Positions 44,219 to 56,491 of a DNA stretch of 64,000 bases are shown here, in pieces; position 1 is the stretch's first letter, and the number at the start of each line of letters is the position of its first letter. A program made the position numbers and the translations under genes. The stretch comes from Cornus controversa. Lineage: Eukaryota > Streptophyta > Magnoliopsida > Cornales > Cornaceae. The notes beneath the pieces were generated by a model. That model had not been told where the DNA came from, ran no database searches, and was given only the letters and a program-made list of their open reading frames with translations. The DNA lies in the NCBI GenBank assembly GCA_026545225.1, contig CM048848.1:21802806-21866805 (forward strand), written 5' to 3'.

Positions 44219-45742
44219 TGATTCGTGTGTGAGTGTGACTCAAAAAGTATATCAATTAAAAATTTTCACACTTCGCAATAGAACGAATTCCTTGCAGAAT
44301 AGGGCTATCGAAAGGGGTATCGTACCTCAGGGATTATGGTCTGATGAGTTGGAATACTGAATTAATTCTAATTAAATTTAAGAAAAGAATTCTGATTTTT
44401 AAACTAATTAAAAAGATAAAATAAAATAAATTAAAGTAAATAGATAGTGAAGATAATATGAGAGAAATCTAGGGTGTTTGACTTCACCACTAACTCCACA
44501 ATCAAAGGTCAATTGAATCAACTATGGGGAATTACATCATGCATAAGTGGTGTCGGTAGCTACAAGCTCACCTTCATCCGTCAAGAAGATAACATATGAT
44601 TAAGGCTAAGCCATGGACTATCTTCGATTGACATGGGCCATCTGCCTAACTACTCTAATCTAGGGTGCAGTATGGTTCATCTTCTCTAGGCATAATCCAT
44701 CAAAGCTTATAACAATATATTCAGTGATTACCATTGTGTAATAATCTCTCTCATGATCACAGAAAACAAGAGAGATTGAGTTCAATAACAACAACTCAAT
44801 ATCTAAGACAAGATAAGAAATCATTGAGATTGAATTTACAAGACTTTTATTGCTCAATTCTATAATAAGAATTCTCTGAATTACACAATCTATGCATGTA
44901 TATAAAGGTCCCCAATAATTAAAACAATCAAACCATTGATGCTTTGTTAGGGCTACATCAAAAACCTAGTGGATGAACTAGCCGCTCATGGTAGAAGAAG
45001 AAGCTTCAACTGTTGAGGAAGAAGACATCATCTTTCTGAATTACGCGTATGACTTTGTTCTCCAATGGCTCTGCAAATATGTTTCTGTTCTCTTCTCAGC
45101 CCTCTCAGACTCTCCAAGCTCTCTCTCTAATCTCTATCTCTCTGTAATTCTCCCTCAATTCAGCCTCTAAGTCTTCACTTTATTCCCCCAAGAGAATACA
45201 CCAAAGTCCTAATCCAATTAGGAATAAATTAGGGTTTCCTGCAGCACTAATCAGGTGGGTTTTTCTAGCTGACTTCGGCCCAACTTTTGACCCACTATAA
45301 GTTCGATTTACGGAATTTTCGTGAAATACAAAAGTGTGCATAATCAAATTTCATTCAACCTTACGAGAGAATTCTGTCGATATGAGGCTCGGAAATAAGA
45401 CTTCTGGTCTGTTTTCCAAAACGGGATTAAGACTGTATTATACGCAGATTTGGGCTTCAGGCCTGAAACGTTCTTAAGCAGTTGTAATTCTCTTGGACCT
45501 CTTTCTTGGGCTGATTTGAGTTGAAATAAATGGTTGAGTGAATCTCCTTGATGTAGGCTTCATCTCACCATCTTGGATGTCTTCTTTAAAATCCCAAAAA
45601 CTTGGTTTTAACTGAAATAATCATTAAGGCCCTAAAAATATAGAAAACACTAAAACGAAGTAAAATAACAAAATAATCTATCACTAAGAGAATAAAATAC
45701 ATAAGTTAAGAGGCTAGAATGCGTAACATTCAACGCCGATAA
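44219..45742 (-). repeat. 3' LTR of E1
   Basis: 1524 bp. Plus-strand start TGATTCGTG, end GCCGATAA where the partner has GATCA. A small frame (44988-45170 on plus) and a TATA-like TATATAAAGG near 44898 recur in all three LTRs of this family. Confidence 0.9.
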
Positions 45743-45755
45743 CACCCCCAAACTT
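45743..45755 (-). promoter_or_regulatory. Polypurine tract of E1
   Basis: Minus strand AAGTTTGGGGGTG immediately before the LTR. The same sequence adjoins the LTRs of E2 (56492) and E3 (61871). Confidence 0.85.
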
Positions 45756-47381
45756 ACATATTGCTAGTCCCTTAGCAATAGAATAAAACAAAACTAAAAT
45801 AAAGAAACTACTAAATACTAACTAAACTACCCAACTCCACTTTCGTGGGAGAAACGATTGCATTTAGCATATGCAACAAGCCTTTAAACCCCTAGGTTCC
45901 CCCTAGTGGACGAGTATAGTCTCGTGAGGGTTTCCAGAAATGTTACCCACAAGCATTCAAAATTCTGTTTCAACATTAATTTTCAAGAAGAAGATTACAA
46001 TATATAGTTACAAACTTGCATTCAAGAATAATTTCAAACTTTCAAATTCTATAATTCAAAGCAATGGTTCCCACACATAATTCACATCAACATATCTCAA
46101 AATAATCAACTCTAGCTTCCTCGTGTAAAGTGAACTAGCAGTCATCTCATGTAGCATAACTCAGCTCTGAATATATTAAGGCACATACCCTTTCAACTCA
46201 CTAGCTCCCCTTATTGAACTCATACTTCCCAACATGCATACATGACTTTTCAATTTTTTTTTCATCATTCTTTTTTTTTTCATTACTTTATTGGTTGTGC
46301 AATGTCTTGATCTATTAAGCTTTCTGAAAGATCCATATAGCAAGCTTTCAGTCAGTGACTCCCAAACCAGATGGCTTTAGGGCACTAGGTTTTAAGATAC
46401 CCTGAAGACCTAATTACTCGAATCAGTCAGGCTACAAATCAAGACAACCAATGCTCATCTTTTCTCACCATTTCACTTTTGACGCGAACACTCCGTGCTT
46501 CCTGAGGCATAGAGGCCCGATTACTCATGAAAAGGATCAAATTGATTTGCTTATTCATCACTTTTTTTTCCTTTTTTTTTTCTTTTTCATTGAAGTCAAG
46601 TAAAACACATTATCGGTACTCATTCTCAAGAGATACTAATTAATATCAAGCATATGTAACTCAATAACTCACAACCAAAGTTTATACCCCACAAGACTAT
46701 GCTAGTGTGTCTGTGCATGTAAGGAAACTAAAACTAATTACTCCAAAGCATGTTATTGCCAACCATGATTAAAACCACATAATTTAAATCACAGTTTCCA
46801 AAAATTAAAACATACTAAAAAATTGCAAGTTATGCACCTACATAAGGTATTAATCCTTTGAATGATGTCAAAACATTTTATCTAAAAATAAAACAAAATA
46901 AATAAAATAAATAAATAAACTAAGAAAATAAAATAAAATAAAATCCTATTACAAGAAGAACTTCATAAAAATTTCCCCCATATGCAGTAAAGCACAAAAA
47001 TAGGCATCGCCTCACCCCCAAACTTAAACTGTACATTGTCCACAATGTACACTCAATCAAAGCATGGAGAAGGGTAAGAACGATGTTACCAGAAATTCGG
47101 AGTAGTGGAAAGAAAATAGAGTACACCACTAGCATGAAGGCACTGAAAGCACACTCCCAAACTTGGATGTTAAAACCTGTCAAAACAAACCACTATACCC
47201 CAAAGATCAAGTGAAATAGTATGGGTGAAAATAAATATGAAAAAGAAAATTCCTACATTTTTCAAAAAATGTTTTTTTTTATTTTTTATAATAAAAACCT
47301 AACTACAGAAAGAAAAATAAAACTAAAAAGAAAAATGAAAACTAAAAATAAAATAAAATACAAAAGATGGTTACCTTCCTG
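45756..47381 (-). other. E1 3' untranslated region with second PPT-like motif
   Basis: Long AT-rich non-coding stretch. It has T-rich runs near 46255-46285 and 46560-46590, a PPT-like AAGTTTGGGGGTG on the minus strand (47013-47025), and next to it an imperfect palindrome ACATTGTCCACAATGT (47033-47048). No gene seen. Confidence 0.75.
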
Positions 47382-48605
47382 TCAAGGATGTGGTGGTGAC
47401 TGAGCATCCGGATCCAAGTTTGCTTGGCGCATCAGTGCACGCAGCATCCTCCTCATCTCTAGTTGCTCTTGGCGAGTGTCACGAAAGTGATCCGCCATCT
47501 CTGTCCTCATTGCTCCAAACTGTGTGGATACCTCTGTCTGTAAGGTGCCAAACTGGGCTGTCAACCCAGCAATCTGTCCCTCTAAATACTGATAATCATG
47601 GCCACTAGCTTGTGCATGCACCTCCTCTTCCTCTGCCTCCATCTCCTCAGGATCTTCCACCGGTGGTGGTATATCTATATTTTCTCCTCCCTAGGCCAAC
47701 CGAGATACCTCACCAGGCACCGCTATGACTCTCTGGTGCATATGAGATCTGCTCAAATTCCAGTCATGCATGCCATAATGAAGATCACGTGGAAAGGCAA
47801 GCTCGTCCTCATGGACTGCATATCCCTGTGCCACAAGTAACTGGTGAATAATAGTAGGGAATGGAAACTCCCAGTCACTTGCACTGTCTGGTGCCTTGGC
47901 CACAACCTTGGAATAGAACTTCTCCATCTGGCCCCAGACAATCTGTGGGAATGACAGCCAATGCCCAAAATGTAAAGCATATGAGGATCTGAGGAACTCT
48001 TGACATCTTTCGGTTTTATGTCCAATTGGGCATACATTCTTGAGTAGAACAGCGTCAAGGAACCATAAATGATTTGGCATTGAAGACTTAGAAGCTGCAT
48101 TTCTTTTTGGCCCGGAAAACTGGTTAGCACACAAACGTGCAACCAAATTACCCACTGACAACTCGTCGGGTAGAGGAGTATAGATATGAGTCAAATCATC
48201 TGGGCACTCATGAGGACAACCCATGGCAATGGCAATGGATGACATGTCCACTCGAACTATTGTTCCATCTACTGAAGAAGTAAGCACCTCCCGCTCATCA
48301 GGTGTCGGCATTAAGTTCTGATAAAATACCTTGACAAGTCTCGGGTAGATAGTAGACGAGAATGGAACAAAAATGGATGCCGACCGACGACGACGGATGT
48401 CAGAAATCCCCCATCGTGTCTCGGGAAACATACCATAGAGTTCGGCTATGTCAAATGTGGTCTCAAAGTTCAAAGCCCTTGGATGCCATCTCTCTTGAAT
48501 ACCTTCTCGGCGAGATCGTGAAGAACCTGTGGTGGAATCATGCCTCGCTCGACGAGGATTACGTGAACTTGAAGCACCTTGGTGACTTGCTCTCTTTGGT
48601 GCCAT
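47382..48605 (-). pseudogene. E1 env-position ORF (putative plant transposon protein), one stop
   Basis: Start chosen at 48605 (MAPKRASHQG). An upstream in-frame Met at 48656 is possible. The protein is basic and Ser/Arg-rich at the N-terminus. It then has the domain FETTFDIAELYGMFPETRW...MPNHLWFLDAVLLKNVCPIG, RSSYALHFGHWLSFPQIVWG and WEFPFPTIIHQLLVAQGYAV. This family occurs in Athila elements in place of env and in plant genomes generally as 'putative plant transposon protein'. Its function is unknown. A TAG at 47691-47693 interrupts SRLA/GGE; in E3 the codon is CAA. The frame then continues to 47382 with a coiled coil (GQIAGLTAQFGTLQTEVSTQ). I see no signal peptide or membrane segment, so it is not an obvious envelope protein. 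Confidence 0.75.
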
Positions 48606-49054
48606 AGAAGTAGAAAAAGTGTGGTTGAGGAATGAAATCGAACACTTGGTGTGCACAATTCTTTTGTAACCTTCAACCTTCTCTTTTCGGCAATTTTTTC
48701 ACCCAAATTGAACAAGTGAATGCACCAATTTGATCCCCCAAACTTGGTCTTCAAAAGCCCTCAAAAAGATTTGAATAAATTCTTCAAAGAAAAACTTCAC
48801 TTACTTTGATGTTGAACTTGAAAAAGTGAGAGCTTCTTTTGAGAACTAGTGATTTTTGATCCAATTTGATGTTGAAGTTGATGTTGATCAATGTTGAAAT
48901 CTTGTTTAATAATCACCAATTGAAGAAAATAATCTTCCGGTTGAAGTAGGACTTGAATTGGAGTTCAAAGAGGTATAGGATGCAAGTAGTATCAACAAAG
49001 GATGAGAGGTGGCCTTTATAGGCCTTAAAAATTCGGGCAGCCCCTCCATAGGCC

Positions 49055-49252
49055 TGGGCGATCGATCCCCCCTTGGATGGGCGATCGATCGCCCACCTGC
49101 TGGTGGGTGTTCTCTTGGAAAATCATGGGGCGATCGATCCCCCTCCTCTGGGGCGATCGATCCCCCTCCTGGATGCCTGTTGGACCCTCCATCGCCCAAG
49201 GTCGACCGAGACTTGATATTTTTGAGTCTCCATCGACCAAGGTCGACCGAGA
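49055..49252. repeat. Palindromic GGGGCGATCGATCCCC cluster in E1
   Basis: GGCGATCGATCC occurs at about 49057, 49081 (GGGCGATCGATCGCCC), 49128 and 49151. A derived AAGGTCGACCGAGA occurs twice near 49198 and 49239. Located between pol and the env-position ORF. A similar cluster built on CGATCAATCG lies in the matching place of E2. Confidence 0.85.
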
Positions 49253-49494
49253 GCACTATTTTTCACCCATCTTGAGTCCAAATACCTCGGTACACCTCTT
49301 GGCATCCTCCGGAAGCAACTTATACATCAAAAACTCAAAGAAAAACCATTAAAACGCAACTAGAATTGAAGAAAAACTTAAGAAAACTAAAACTAAAAAT
49401 CAAAATCAAAGAAAACTAAAGAAAATAAAGTATAGAAATACATACAGAACCTACGATTTAACATCAGTAGGGGACGATCAACTCTCTGAAGGGA

Positions 49495-52400
49495 TTATGT
49501 TGGATAGACGGGATCCGTCAAGTCGACGGACTCTACGTCTCTTCTTGGCACACATCCTTCCACACAATGCTTCAACCTTTGACCATTTTCTTTCATCAAA
49601 CCAATTCCAAACAATTGCTCATCTGGGAATGAATCTCGAATAGGTAATGCATCGATCACCGGCTCAAACTCAATCCTAGATAAATGATCCGCAACCACAT
49701 TCTCAGTTCCCTTTTTGTCTTTTATCTCCAAATTGAATTCTTGCAACAATAAAATCCACCGAATTATACGCGGTTTGGTTTCTTTCTTCGCCAATAAGTG
49801 TCTCAATGCTGCATGATCAGAGTAGACAACCACCTTGGACCCCAATAAATAAGAATGAAATTTGTACAAGGCAAACACTACAGCTAGAAGCTCTTTCTTT
49901 ATGGTTGTATAATTGAGTTGGGCATCAGAGAGAGTCTTACTAGCGTAATAGATGACATGTGGTCGTTTCTCTTCTCTTTGTCCCAACACGGCTCCCACTG
50001 CATAATCAGAGGCATCACACATGATTTCAAAAGGTAGAGCCCATTTTGGAGACTGCATGATTGGTGTAGAGGATAACAGAGACCGAAGCTTTTCAAAAGC
50101 TTACACACAGTCTTCATCAAAGATAAAGGGAACATCTTTAGATAACAAATGGCACAATGGTCGAGTAACTTTACTAAAATCTTTGATAAATCTTCTATAG
50201 AACCCAGCATGGCCTAAGAAAGATCGAACTTGCCTTACCGAAGTTGGATGAGGCAGAGTTGCAATTAAATCGATCTTCGCTTTATCAACTTCAATGCCTC
50301 TCTCTGAAACAATATGGCCCAACACAATACCCTCTTTCACCATGAAATGACTCTTCTCCCAACTAAGTACCAAATTACGTTCTCGGCACCTTTGAAGCAC
50401 AAGTGATAAATTACTCAGACAGTTTTCAAAGGATGATCCAAACATAGAGAAGTCATCCATGAACACCTCCAAGAATTTTTCTACCATGTCAGAAAAGATA
50501 GCCATCATACACCTCTGGAATGTTGCCGGAGCATTACATAATCCAAATGGCATATGACGATAAGCAAAAGTACCAAAGGGACAAGTGAAAGTAGTCTTCT
50601 CTTGATCTTCTGGATCCATAGCCACTTGGTTGTAACCAGAGTATCCATCCAGAAAACAATAATAGCTCTGACCAGCTAACCTTTCAAGTATTTGATCAAT
50701 GAAGGGAAGAGGGAAGTGATCCTTCCTTGTCATAGAATTGAGCTTTCTGTAATCAATGCACACACGCCAACCTGTGGCAGTACGTTGTGGAACAAGCTCT
50801 CCCATAGAGTTAGGGACAATGGTAAGGCCAGACTTCTTAGGAACCACTTGTGTCGGACTCACCCATGTGCTGTCAGAAATTGGATAAATGATGCCTGCAT
50901 CAAGTAATTTGACAACCTCTTTCTTTACCACCTCCTTTATATTGGGGTTCAGTCGCCTTTGTGCCTCTCTAGTTGGCTTACATCCTTCTTCCAAATGAAT
51001 TTTGTGCATGCAAACTGAGGGATCAATGCCCTTAAGATCAGCAACACTCCACCCAATTGCTTCACGATGTTGAGATAAGACCTCTACTAAACTCTTCTCT
51101 TGAATTTCTGTCAGATCAGAGGCAATTATAACAGGATGAGTTTTCTGTGCCCCTAAAAATACATACTTTAATTTGTCAGGCAAAGGCTTCAACTCTAATT
51201 CTGGAGGGGACTCCAATGAAGGCACTAGGGGAGTGCTAGAGAGAGAAGGTAGTGGCTCAATTAGAATTCTCTATGGTGGAGTATTCTGAATAGCATCCAC
51301 TTCCAGCATAGCATGCACTTCTTCACACAACCCTTCATCATTAATGTTCTCAAAGTCATAAAGAGACTTACATACCTCTAGGGAGTTCCGAGATATAGAG
51401 GAAGAAACAAATTCCTCTACACATTCATCAATATCATCCATGCAGAAAACATCACTTTGATCTGGAGGGTGTTGGATAGCATTGAACACATTAAGCTTGA
51501 CATTCATGTTGCCAAATGAGATATCCATGATCCCTGACCTACAATTTATGCAAGCATCAGCAGTAGCTAAGAAAGGTCGACCAAGGATCACTGGAATGTG
51601 CCTCTTCGAATTATAAACCGGCTCAGTGTCAAGTACAATAAAATCAACAAGAAAATAGAACTTGTCCACTTTAATGAGCACATCTTCTATGATTCCTCGG
51701 GGTTGCTTTGTTGATCTGTCTACAAATTGCAATACCACTGAGGTAGGCTTCAATTCTCCCAAGCCTAATTGTAAATAAACAGAATAGGGTAGCAAATTCA
51801 CACTTGCACCCAAATCAAGAAGAGCTTTATCCACATGGTGCTCCCCAATAATGCATGAGATAGTAGGAGCACCAGGATCTTTGTACTTGGGAGGAGTACA
51901 CTGCTGGATTATTGAACTTTCTTATTGTGGCAGCATCACTTTCTTTGGCACATGGCTTTTAGAACGTCTTTTTTGAGTGCACAAGTCCTTCAAAAATTTA
52001 GCATAAGGAGGAATTTGCTTGATGGCATCAAGGAGTGGCAAATTAATTTTCACTTGTCGAAACACCTCCATCATGTCATGCAGCTTATCCCCTTGCTTTC
52101 CTAATTTAGATGCTTCAAGAAAACGTTGTGGGAAAGGGGCCTTGGGCTCATAAGAAATTTCAGCATTTGGACTTGTGGTCACTTTTTCTTCTTCTTTCTT
52201 TTCACCCACCTTATTATCAATTATCTTCCCACTTCTCAAAGTGGTAATAGCTTGGACTTGCTCATGGTGTGGGTTTCTTGTGGAAGCTTGCATCCCTCCT
52301 GGATTAACAATTGGTTGACTAGGGAGCTTCCCTTCTTCTCTTCTACTCAATGAAGTAGCAAGCTGTCCAAACTGAGATTCCAGTTTGGCAATGGATTGAG

Positions 52401-53760
52401 AATGTGAGTGCACTAGCTGGACTGTAGATTGTACTGTTGCTGCAGTAGCTTGCACTGTCTCTATGAGAGAATCAAGCTTGTCAAATTTGGACAAGGTAAG
52501 AGTCAGCTTGTCTTCAATAGCAGAAATTCTTTGGGCCATAGGACTTTGTGTTTGATATTGCTGTTGAGGCACAAAAGTCCTAGGTTGATATGATGGTTGT
52601 AATGCTGCCCCTTGATTACTGTAAGAAAAACCAGGATGATTCCTCCATGTAGGATTGTAAGTATTACCTCATGGAGGATTCATTGGTCCAGTGAAAGTAG
52701 CTTGAACTTGCTCATGCTGACCATCAGAAAATTGCGCCATTGAAGGACAATTACTCACATTATGCATAGGACTAGAGCAAAACTCACAAGGGCCTAGCAA
52801 TGTCGAACTTGAAGCAGAAGGAATTTGATTGGCAGCCATAATTGCTGCTACCTTCTGTGCAATTAAATCAATATTAGTTGGCATAGCTTCTGAAGCACCA
52901 ACCTCAAAAATCCCATCAGTTTTCCTTGTAGTGGTAGGTCTGCTAGAACGAGTAGAGGACACATGTTGTAGAGAGTTGTCACTAAGATTTTCAAATACAG
53001 TCCATGCCTCTTCTTCACTCTTCAACATAAAAGTACCTCCACACGACGCATCAACCATCTGTCTGTTGGCTTCTGTCAGCCCTTCATGAAAACTCTGCAC
53101 TAGTTGCCACTTAGGAACTTGATGATGGGGACACTTCCTAAGAAGGTCCTTGAATCTTTCCCATGTCTCATAAAATTGTTCCCCCTCATGTTGGGAGAAA
53201 CCAGTGATAGCACGTCTGAATTGATTGGTTTTCCCTATCGGAAAATACTTCTTGAGAAACTCATGTTGCATCTGAGTCCAAGTCGTGATAGAACCTGCCG
53301 GTAGAGAGTTGAACCAATACTTTGCTTTGTCTTTCAGAGAGAATGGAAAAAGTATCATTCTGAAAGTATCTTCAGAGAAGTTGTGAATTTTTGTAGTTGA
53401 GCACACTTCAATGAAGTCATCCAGATGCTTGTAAAGGTCTTCTTGAGTCAGCCCAAAATAAGATGGTAGCATCTGAATAATGCTGGACTTGATCTCATAA
53501 TTCTGTGCTGTGACATTGGGCAGTTGAAAACCCGCTGGTGATGTATATGTCTCAGGAACATAGTAGTCCCTAAGCAATCTAGCTCTTTCTCCATCAGCAT
53601 TAGGAATAAGGTTGTTATTCCTCTCTTCCGCCATGTCTTCAAGTAATTCTTCCTCTTGCACAATGGTATCAACAGGGATGTTCCTCTGTTGTCTAAGAGT
53701 ACGTTCAGGCTCAGGATCAAGAGGTATCAAAGGATCAACTACAGAACGACGACCTTGCAT
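49495..53760 (-). pseudogene. E1 gag-pol, single frame with four internal stops
   Basis: From 53760 (MQGRRSVVDP) down to 49495 the reading frame is the same throughout, 1422 codons, interrupted only by TGA 52669-52671, TAA 51922-51924, TAG 51271-51273 and TAA 50101-50103. Order: gag core (KYWFNSLPAGSITTWTQM) to about 53000, then a zinc-binding remnant CEFCSSPMHNVSNC. Protease follows (LLDLGASVNLLPYSVY, 51830), then RT (YRKLNSMTRKDHFPLP, FMDDFSMFG), then RNase H ([29 protein letters not shown]). At about 49600 the RNase H tail LFGIGLMKE runs straight into [11 protein letters not shown]...LTDPVY, the end of integrase. About 400 integrase codons are deleted, as E2 shows. Reading frame conservation suggests recent death. 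Confidence 0.85.
52669..53760 (-). pseudogene. E1 gag
   Basis: 363 codons, Athila-type gag: YYVPETYTSPAGFQLPNVTA, FEVCSTTKIHNF-like wording, FPFSLKDKAKYWFNSLPAG, FLKKYFPIGKTNQFRRAITG, and CEFCSSPMHNVSNCPSM. The TGA after GPMNPP (52669) replaces a sense codon, since the frame continues as GNTYNPTWRNHPGFSYSNQG, a conserved Athila gag C-terminus. The protein would form the particle. Confidence 0.85.
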
Positions 53761-53882
53761 ATATTAGCAAAAAGCACCTGAAAAGAAAACAAAAACAAAA
53801 TCAAAAACAAAATATAAAAATTTCCTAAACTAAAAATCCAATTAAAATTAATTCTGTAAAGTCCAATCAATCAAATAGATAA

Positions 53883-53900
53883 TCCCCGGCAACGGCGCCA
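53883..53900 (-). promoter_or_regulatory. Primer-binding site of E1 (tRNA-Asp)
   Basis: Minus strand TGGCGCCGTTGCCGGGGA, 18 bases complementary to the 3' end of tRNA-Asp, five bases from the 5' LTR. It is the usual Athila primer site. Confidence 0.9.
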
Positions 53901-53905
53901 AAAAT

Positions 53906-55429
53906 TGATTCGTGTGTGAGTGTGACTCAAAAAGTATATCAATTAAAAATTTCCACACTTCGCAATAGAACGAATTCCTTGCAGAATAGGGCTATCGAAA
54001 GGGGTATCGTACCTCAGGGATTATGGTCTGATGAGTTGGAATACTGAATTAATTCTAATTAAATTTAAGAAAAGAATTCTGATTTTTAAACTAATTAAAA
54101 AGATAAAATAAAATAAATTAAAGTAAATAGATAGTGAAGATAATATGAGAGAAATCTAGGGTGTTTGACTTCACCACTAACTCCACAATCAAAGGTCAAT
54201 TGAATCAACTATGGGGAATTACATCATGCATAAGTGGTGTCGGTGGCTACAAGCTCACCTTCATCCGTCAAGAAGATAACATATGATTAAGGCTAAGCCA
54301 TGGACTATCTTCGATTGACATGGGCCATCTGCCTAACTACTCTAATCTAGGGTGCAGTATGGTTCATCTTCTCTAGGCATAATCCATCAAAGCTCATAAC
54401 AATATATTCAGTGATTACCATTGTGTAATAATCTCTCTCATGATCACAGAAAACAAGAGAGATTGAGTTCAATAACAACAACTCAATATCTAAGACAAGA
54501 TAAGAAATCATTGAGATTGAATTTACAAGACTTTTATTGCTCAATTCTATAATAAGAATTCTCTGAATTACACAATCTATGCATATATATAAAGGTCCCC
54601 AATAATTAAAACAATCAAACCATTGATGCTTTGTTAGGGCTACATCAAAATCCTAGTGGATGAACTAGCCGCTCATGGTAGAAGAAGAAGCTTCAACTGT
54701 TGAGGAAGAAGACATCATCTTTCTGAATTACGCGTATGACTTTGTTCTCCAATGGCTCTGCAATTATGTTTCTATTCCCTTCTCAGCCCTCTCAAACTCT
54801 CCAAGCTCTCTCTCTAATCTCTATCTCTCTGTAATTCTCCCTCAATTCAGCCTCTAAGTCTTCACTTTATTCCCCCAAGAGAATACACCAAAGTCCTAAT
54901 CCAATTAAGAATAAATTAGGGTTTCCCGCAGCACTAATCAGGTGGGTTTTTCCTGCTGACTTCGGCCCAACTTTTGACCCACTAGAAGTCCGATTTACGG
55001 AATTTTCGTGAAATACAAAAGTGTGCAGAATCAAATTTCGTTGAACCTTAGTCAAGAATTCTGTCGATTTGAGGTTCGAAAATAAGACTTCTGGTCCGTT
55101 TTCCATAACGGGATTAAGATTGTATTATACGCAGATTTGGGCTTTAGGCCTGAAACGTTCTTAAGCAGTTGTAATTCTCTTGGACCTCTTTCTTGGGCTG
55201 ATTTGAGTTGAAATAAATGGTTGAGTGAATCTCCTTGATGTAGGCTTCATCTCACCATCTTGGATGTCTTCTTTAAAATCCCAAAAGCTTGGTTTTAACT
55301 GAAATAATCATTAAGGCCCTGAAAATACAGAAAACACTAAAACGAAGTAAAATAATAAAATAATCTATCACTAAGAGAATAAAATACATAAGTTAAGAGG
55401 CTATAATGCGTAACATTCAATGCCGATCA
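53906..55429 (-). repeat. 5' LTR of E1
   Basis: 1524 bp, plus-strand ends TGATTCGTG and GCCGATCA. Identical in length to the 3' LTR with only scattered substitutions. Confidence 0.95.
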
Positions 55430-56491
55430 GGGATTCATAAATTAAATGCCTAACAATGTCATTAGGCTTGTGACCTCAATGACATATCAAAAGATTAATG
55501 TGAGCACCAACCTATCATAATCCATCTTCAACAAGCATAGTTCTTCAACCTAACTAATTACCCTACTTTCTAAGTGAACCTACATGCATCCAAATTACCT
55601 TATCTTGGCATGGTCTATACAAGCAAGCACACCACATTTATTTAAAGTACCATTACTTAGCCATCATTTGCCCTTCTTGTGGAAGAAACAAATGTTGTGC
55701 ATTCACAAGAGAGATTCTACTCTAAGACAAGAATAAAACCTAAATCAAATGAATATATAAAAGAGATGTATTAGTGTACATGGTCACTAGGCTAAATAAT
55801 CAACATTTAAGAACAAATCCCAAAATGCTACAACAATGAACAAGTTTACATGGCTAGGGGCTTCAACAACACCCTAGTATAGAAGTTAGTTGCTCATGGT
55901 TGCCTTGCACTCTTCCATTGATGAAGAAAATGGAGCTTCAAGGTCTGGTTCAGCTCCTTCTTCTCCTCTCCCGAATGTCTCTCCTTGTGTATTCTGATGT
56001 GTGTGAGAGATATGTGAGAAATGGCCTCTTTGTGTGCTTTATGGCTACCTTTTCAACCTTGGGGCCGAACATAAATATATATATATATATATATCAATAT
56101 ATATACCAACTATATCAAGAAGGTCCCCAAAGGTCTTGTTCAAGTCAGACAATCCCTCTAAGTCGTGCAAAAAGGGGGATTTTGTTGCAAGTGGGAGAGC
56201 ATGTGAGCAAGTGGGCAAGTGGCTTTGCAGAATCTCGATCAATCGAGATTGGATCTCGATTGATCGAGATTTCGATCAATCAAAGTAAGAACTCGATTGA
56301 TCGAGATGCCTTGGCTGCACTTCTGACTTTTCTCTTCAACTGCAAATCGCCTCAAACTTTGCTCCTTTTACTACAAGACCTGCCATACATCACAGACACA
56401 AAAATACCATAAACATATCTTGGTAAATGTAGAAACGGGACTAACATATGCAATAAAGAGGGTTCAAATGCATAGAATTGAACACTTATCA
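55430..56491 (-). repeat. Athila-like element E2, 3' LTR, second part
   Basis: Continues from 44218 after the GGGAT duplication and ends ACACTTATCA next to a PPT. Near 55900 a short plus-strand ORF runs through a TA microsatellite (56070-56105), not a gene. 56231-56308 carries the palindrome cluster seen also inside E2. Total LTR length is about 1.36 kb. Confidence 0.75.
56231..56308. repeat. Palindrome cluster ATCTCGATCAATCGAGAT in E2 LTR
   Basis: ATCTCGATCAATCGAGAT and ATCTCGATTGATCGAGAT are followed by TTCGATCAATCAAAG and ACTCGATTGATCGAGAT. The same words recur at 58481-58616. Confidence 0.85.

Larger units (their letters stand above)
44219..55429 (-). mobile_element. Athila-like Ty3/gypsy element E1, full-length with integrase deletion
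   Basis: 11,211 bp with two 1524 bp LTRs and perfect 5 bp duplication GGGAT (44214-44218 and 55430-55434). On the minus strand: 5' LTR, PBS for tRNA-Asp, gag, protease, RT, RNase H, a remnant of the integrase end, a palindrome-rich spacer, and an env-position ORF of the 'putative plant transposon protein' type. Then come a long AT-rich 3' region with a PPT-like motif, PPT and 3' LTR. LTRs differ by about 2% by eye. Nearly the whole integrase is missing, so mobility needed help from relatives. Confidence 0.9.

Noticed and set aside
47382..48605. Calling the env-position ORF an envelope glycoprotein
   Set aside because: No signal peptide, transmembrane segment or cleavage site visible; the family is only 'putative plant transposon protein'.
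49009..49352. Overlapping ORFs with IDRS/GDRSP repeats
   Set aside because: Generated by the GGCGATCGATCC palindromes in several frames on both strands.
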